Positions 16,741 through 18,845 of a stretch of DNA of 18,845 bases are shown piece after piece (positions within the stretch are counted from its first letter, which is position 1; each line of letters begins with the position of its first letter). The stretch comes from an uncultured Oscillospiraceae bacterium. GTDB taxonomy: Bacteria; Bacillota_A; Clostridia; Oscillospirales; Oscillospiraceae. A model generated the notes under the pieces. It did no database searches. It was not told where the DNA came from and worked only from the letters and a program-made list of their open reading frames with translations. The stretch spans positions 1 through 18,845 of the forward strand of contig CAAEOU010000378.1 in NCBI GenBank assembly GCA_900757695.1. The letters are read 5' to 3'. Both the position numbers and the translations under genes were made by a program.

Positions 16741-17499
16741 TTAGCCGTGATATTTTTTCAGGCCGTTGATGCCCCAGCGGAAGGTGTTGATTAAGCTGCG
16801 GCATACACCCAGATGCAGATAGTTCCGGTAGAACTGGAACTGCTTGCCAATGAGCTTTTTCTTATTTCCTGTGGTGGAGTTGGCCAATACACGGTAGCTG
16901 GCCAAAATCTCCGGATTGCCATAGGCCACCTTTTCCAGCATCACGATGTCCAGCCAATAGGCATAGTCGTCCCGAATGCTCTTAAGCTCCTCCCGAAGGT
17001 AGATCTTCCCGTGGCGGGTGGTGTCATAGAGGCCGGAAAGGCATCCGATATAGTTGGTCACGGTCATATCCTTGTCTGTGATCACGGCCTTGGCCGTCAC
17101 AGGGCGCAGAATCTCCTTGGAGCTTTCATCAATGCAGCGGTAGGAGCAGCAGACGCACACTGCGTCCTTCTCCTTCATGAATGCCACCTGCTTCTCAAGG
17201 AACTGCGGATCCCACAGGTCATCTGCATCCAACAGCGCGATATACTGCCCGTTTGCCCGGCGGATGCCGTTGTTCCGGGCCGCCGCTGAGCCGCCATTGG
17301 GCTGCTGCACCAGCGAAATACGGGAATCCTTCTCCGCATAGCCCCGGACGATCTCCGCAGAGTTGTCCTTGGAGCCGTCGTCCACAATGATCATTTCCCA
17401 CTGTCCATAGGTCTGGGCCAGAACAGAGTCAATGGTCTCCGAAATATACTTTGCCCCGTTATAGCAGGGTGTAATAATTGAAACAAGGTTTTTTTCCAA
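16741..17499 (-). CDS. Family 2 glycosyltransferase (first GT2 of the operon), TTG start
   Basis: 252-aa GT2 enzyme. The N-terminus (MEKNLVSIITPCYNGAKYIS), IIVDDGSKDN (37-46) and LLDADDLW (89-96) are the donor and metal motifs. YAYWLDIVMLEK in the acceptor half is typical of the WcaA/WfaV-like short GT2 group. The TTG at 17499 is preferred because GGAGGGG (17512-17506) is 6 nt upstream and the protein then begins like its relatives. Longer versions from TTG codons at 17532 or 17562 would lack a ribosome binding site, and the longest would overlap the priming-enzyme gene. A small GC hairpin sits just before the ribosome binding site. As the second gene of the operon it may add the second sugar, but this is order-based inference. 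Confidence 0.9.
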   Translation of the reverse strand: MEKNLVSIITPCYNGAKYISETIDSVLAQTYGQWEMIIVDDGSKDNSAEIVRGYAEKDSRISLVQQPNGGSAAARNNGIRRANGQYIALLDADDLWDPQFLEKQVAFMKEKDAVCVCCSYRCIDESSKEILRPVTAKAVITDKDMTVTNYIGCLSGLYDTTRHGKIYLREELKSIRDDYAYWLDIVMLEKVAYGNPEILASYRVLANSTTGNKKKLIGKQFQFYRNYLHLGVCRSLINTFRWGINGLKKYHG

Positions 17500-17515
17500 T
17501 GGATACCCCTCCGAT

Positions 17516-17528
17516 GCCGCCGGGCGGC
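17516..17528 (-). other. Short GC hairpin before the TTG-started GT2
   Basis: Perfect GCCGC/GCGGC stem with a 3-nt loop, ending 3 nt upstream of the GGAGGGG ribosome binding site and 5 nt after the upstream stop codon (minus-strand order). No U-tract follows, so it is not a terminator. It could affect mRNA stability or ribosome access. Confidence 0.35.
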
Positions 17529-17533
17529 ACAAT

Positions 17534-18196
17534 TTATTTTGCTCCCTTATGGGTGAATACAACGCCCACTGTCTGGAAGATGATCTTCAGATCCATACCC
17601 AGTGACCGATGCTTGATATACTCAATATCATAGACGATTTTTTCCTCGGGCTTCAGGTCATAGCCGCCGCAGACCTGCGCCAGCCCCGTGAGGCCCGGTT
17701 TGATCTTCAGCCGCTCGTGGAAGCCGTGGATATAGGTTTCAAAGGCATCATAAAAGACCTCCCGCTCCGGACGGGGCCCAACCAGACTCATTTTGCCGGT
17801 AAAAATGCACCAGAGCTGAGGCAGCTCATCCAGCCGGGTCTTCCGGAGGATGTCGCCGAATTTGGTGATCCGTGGATCGTCATCCCCCTGCGACCACTGG
17901 GCGCCGTTGGCCTCGGCGTCCGCCCGCATGGTGCGGAACTTTACGATCTGGAAGGGCTTCCCGCCCTTCCCCAGCCGCTCCTGCTTATAGAACACAGTCC
18001 CCGGGGATGTGCACTTGACCAGGATCCCGATGATCAGCATCGGAATGGCCAGCACGATCAGTGCGCAGACCGACAGCACAATGTCGCACAGCCGCTTGAT
18101 AAACGAGTAGAGCGGCTTGGACGGAATCTCTCCAAGGGGCTCAATATTGTATTCCCTATCATGGTCATAGGGCAGAATAACCTTTGTTTCTTCCAT
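17534..18196 (-). CDS. Priming undecaprenyl-phosphate sugar transferase (bacterial sugar transferase family)
   Basis: Short form (220 aa) of the PF02397 phosphoglycosyltransferases that put the first sugar-1-phosphate on undecaprenyl phosphate. One hydrophobic segment (about 36-60) anchors it, followed by the catalytic core: FQIVKFRTM (82-90), TRLDELPQLW (120-129, catalytic Asp-Glu at 123-124), SLVGPRPE (137-144), and KPGLTGLAQV (166-175). It has no N-terminal multi-span domain, so it resembles the EpsL/PglC type rather than full-length WbaP. The ATG at 18196 has GGAGG 12 nt upstream, a little long. The TTG at 18208 would directly abut that site. First gene of the operon, with a promoter about 108 nt upstream. 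Confidence 0.94.
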   Translation of the reverse strand: MEETKVILPYDHDREYNIEPLGEIPSKPLYSFIKRLCDIVLSVCALIVLAIPMLIIGILVKCTSPGTVFYKQERLGKGGKPFQIVKFRTMRADAEANGAQWSQGDDDPRITKFGDILRKTRLDELPQLWCIFTGKMSLVGPRPEREVFYDAFETYIHGFHERLKIKPGLTGLAQVCGGYDLKPEEKIVYDIEYIKHRSLGMDLKIIFQTVGVVFTHKGAK

Positions 18197-18310
18197 ACTT
18201 TGTATCAACCTCCGGGCTCATGGCATTTTCCATAAACCGCACTCTTTTTCCCAAAAATGGGGGTAGAAAACGAACCAACATCCATTGGCAACTCGGTGAC
18301 CGCTTTAAGG

Positions 18311-18339
18311 ATTATAATACACCTCTAGAGAAAAAGCAA
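18311..18339 (-). promoter_or_regulatory. Promoter of the polysaccharide operon
   Basis: Minus strand: -35 TTGCTT (18334-18339), 17-bp spacer, perfect -10 TATAAT (18311-18316), with predicted start near 18304. It is the only clear promoter I see for the eleven-gene operon ending near 5,900. Confidence 0.75.
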
Positions 18340-18465
18340 CCGAATCGTACGTTTTTGCCGATTTCTGCACCATTTTGGCATTTGATCGACACATATGGGA
18401 TGCATTCGCAGATTTTCGTGCACTGCGCGGATAAATACACAGACGTCCTTTCTTTGGATTTGGAT

Positions 18466-18484
18466 GCGCAAAAGTGCGCTTTTT
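18466..18484 (+). terminator. Small hairpin with T-run in the intergenic region
   Basis: Perfect 5-bp stem GCGCA/TGCGC with an AAAG loop, followed by five T (18480-18484) on the plus strand. It is short for a terminator and has no gene upstream on that strand. It may end an antisense transcript, or be a binding-site palindrome instead. Confidence 0.3.
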
Positions 18485-18509
18485 CGGAAATAACGTATTA
18501 TCCTGTATG

Positions 18510-18521
18510 ATTTTGCAAAAT
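18510..18521. repeat. 12-bp palindrome, candidate operator
   Basis: ATTTTGCAAAAT reads the same on both strands. It lies between, and touches, two copies of ATAACG(T/C)AT, about 120 bp before the XRE gene start. The arrangement suits a dimeric helix-turn-helix regulator, but AT-rich DNA also produces palindromes by chance. Confidence 0.4.
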
Positions 18522-18639
18522 ATAACGCATCACATTGGATTTTAACATATATTCTTGGAGTAATCAACCGTAAAAAGCGTTTTTTTCTGGATTATATAGT
18601 CATATTTGTCCTTTACCCTTTATATTGGAGGTAATGTCC

Positions 18640-18845
18640 ATGTTTGACCCAAATTTTGTGCGGGAGCGTATCACGCAGCTCCGGCTGGAAAAAGGCATAT
18701 CCGAATATAAAATGAGCTATGATCTGGGCCACAGCAGGAGCTATATCTATAATATTTCCTCTGGCCGTGCACTGCCGCCCATGACCGAGTTTTTTCAAAT
18801 CTGCGATTATTTTGAGATCACCCCCTCACAGTTCTTCGACGTCTC
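18640..18845 (+). CDS. XRE-family helix-turn-helix regulator, N-terminal part (cut by window end)
   Basis: The 68 visible residues form an XRE-type DNA-binding domain: FVRERITQLRLEKGISEYKM, then SYDLGHSRSYIYNISSGRAL as the helix-turn-helix, and FFQICDYFEITPSQFFD as the closing helix pair. The reading frame is open at the window edge. The ATG at 18640 has GGAGGT (18627-18632) at 7-nt spacing; an in-frame ATG at 18634 is only 1 nt from that site. It is divergent from the polysaccharide operon and may regulate it or itself, which is inference from position. Any C-terminal domain is outside the window. Confidence 0.87.
   Translation, partial: MFDPNFVRERITQLRLEKGISEYKMSYDLGHSRSYIYNISSGRALPPMTEFFQICDYFEITPSQFFDV

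Larger units (their letters stand above)
18197..18639. promoter_or_regulatory. AT-rich divergent intergenic region of the polysaccharide operon and XRE regulator gene
   Basis: 443 bp without a credible gene, clearly richer in A/T than the rest from about 18,300 on. It holds the operon promoter (18311-18339), a leader of about 108 nt on the minus transcript, a small hairpin with T-run (18466-18484), a perfect 12-bp palindrome ATTTTGCAAAAT (18510-18521), and a direct repeat ATAACG(T/C)AT (18490-18498 and 18522-18530) whose starts are 32 bp apart. I could not pick a convincing promoter for the rightward gene. Confidence 0.6.

Noticed and set aside
18325..18567. 80-codon minus-strand frame in the AT-rich intergenic region
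   Set aside because: Starts with TTG without ribosome binding site, has no recognisable domain and overlaps the operon promoter.
18613..18798. Minus-strand frame opposite the XRE gene start
   Set aside because: The XRE frame has a strong ribosome binding site and a clear helix-turn-helix; the opposite frame has neither.

Overview
The window looks like chromosome of a GC-rich Firmicute of the class Clostridia, most likely an Oscillospiraceae-type gut bacterium. The supporting signs are a base composition in the high 50s % GC by eye, the clostridial form of PurA, a YerC/YecD-type TrpR-like regulator, strong GGAGG ribosome binding sites and canonical TTGnnn-17-TATAAT promoters. This placement is an inference from gene content; there is no rRNA in the window.

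Left part (1-5,900) is housekeeping. An M42-family metallopeptidase gene (+) converges on a tightly coupled three-gene operon (-): yerC-like regulator, class I SAM methyltransferase, hslO (Hsp33). The two genes facing each other share a bidirectional terminator. purA (+) diverges from the yerC operon; both promoters are readable, and purA has a leader of about 80 nt that can fold next to its ribosome binding site. Two terminator hairpins follow purA. The second also serves the convergent orphan PTS-type IIC membrane protein gene (-).

Right part (5,983-18,196) is one eleven-gene polysaccharide operon read on the minus strand, with short gaps (1 to 74 nt) and no convincing internal terminator. 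In transcription order: priming undecaprenyl-phosphate sugar transferase, GT2, GT2, GT1, Wzy-like polymerase, GT2, acyltransferase-3, rfbA (dTDP-glucose synthesis), Wzx-like flippase, glf (UDP-galactofuranose synthesis), LCP-family attachment enzyme. This is a coherent Wzy-dependent pathway. The priming enzyme loads the first sugar on undecaprenyl phosphate, four glycosyltransferases extend it, and the acyltransferase probably decorates it. Wzx flips the repeat unit, Wzy polymerises it, and the LCP protein would attach the chain to the cell wall. Galactofuranose is predicted as a component. RmlB, RmlC, RmlD and the usual chain-length/tyrosine-kinase genes are not in the window.

The operon promoter (TATAAT at 18,311-18,316) sits in an AT-rich intergenic island of 443 bp shared with a divergent XRE-type regulator gene that runs off the right edge. 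The island carries a 12-bp palindrome, a spaced direct repeat and a small hairpin, and is the best candidate control region.

I did not find a clearly novel multi-gene system. The most unusual local signals are a glycosyltransferase whose best start codon is ATT, overlapping the stop of a seven-codon mini-ORF; other non-ATG starts preceded by small GC hairpins; a long Glu/Gln/Lys-rich insertion in the Wzy extracytoplasmic loop; and an 11-bp inverted repeat bracketing the IIC promoter and overlapping the operon terminator.
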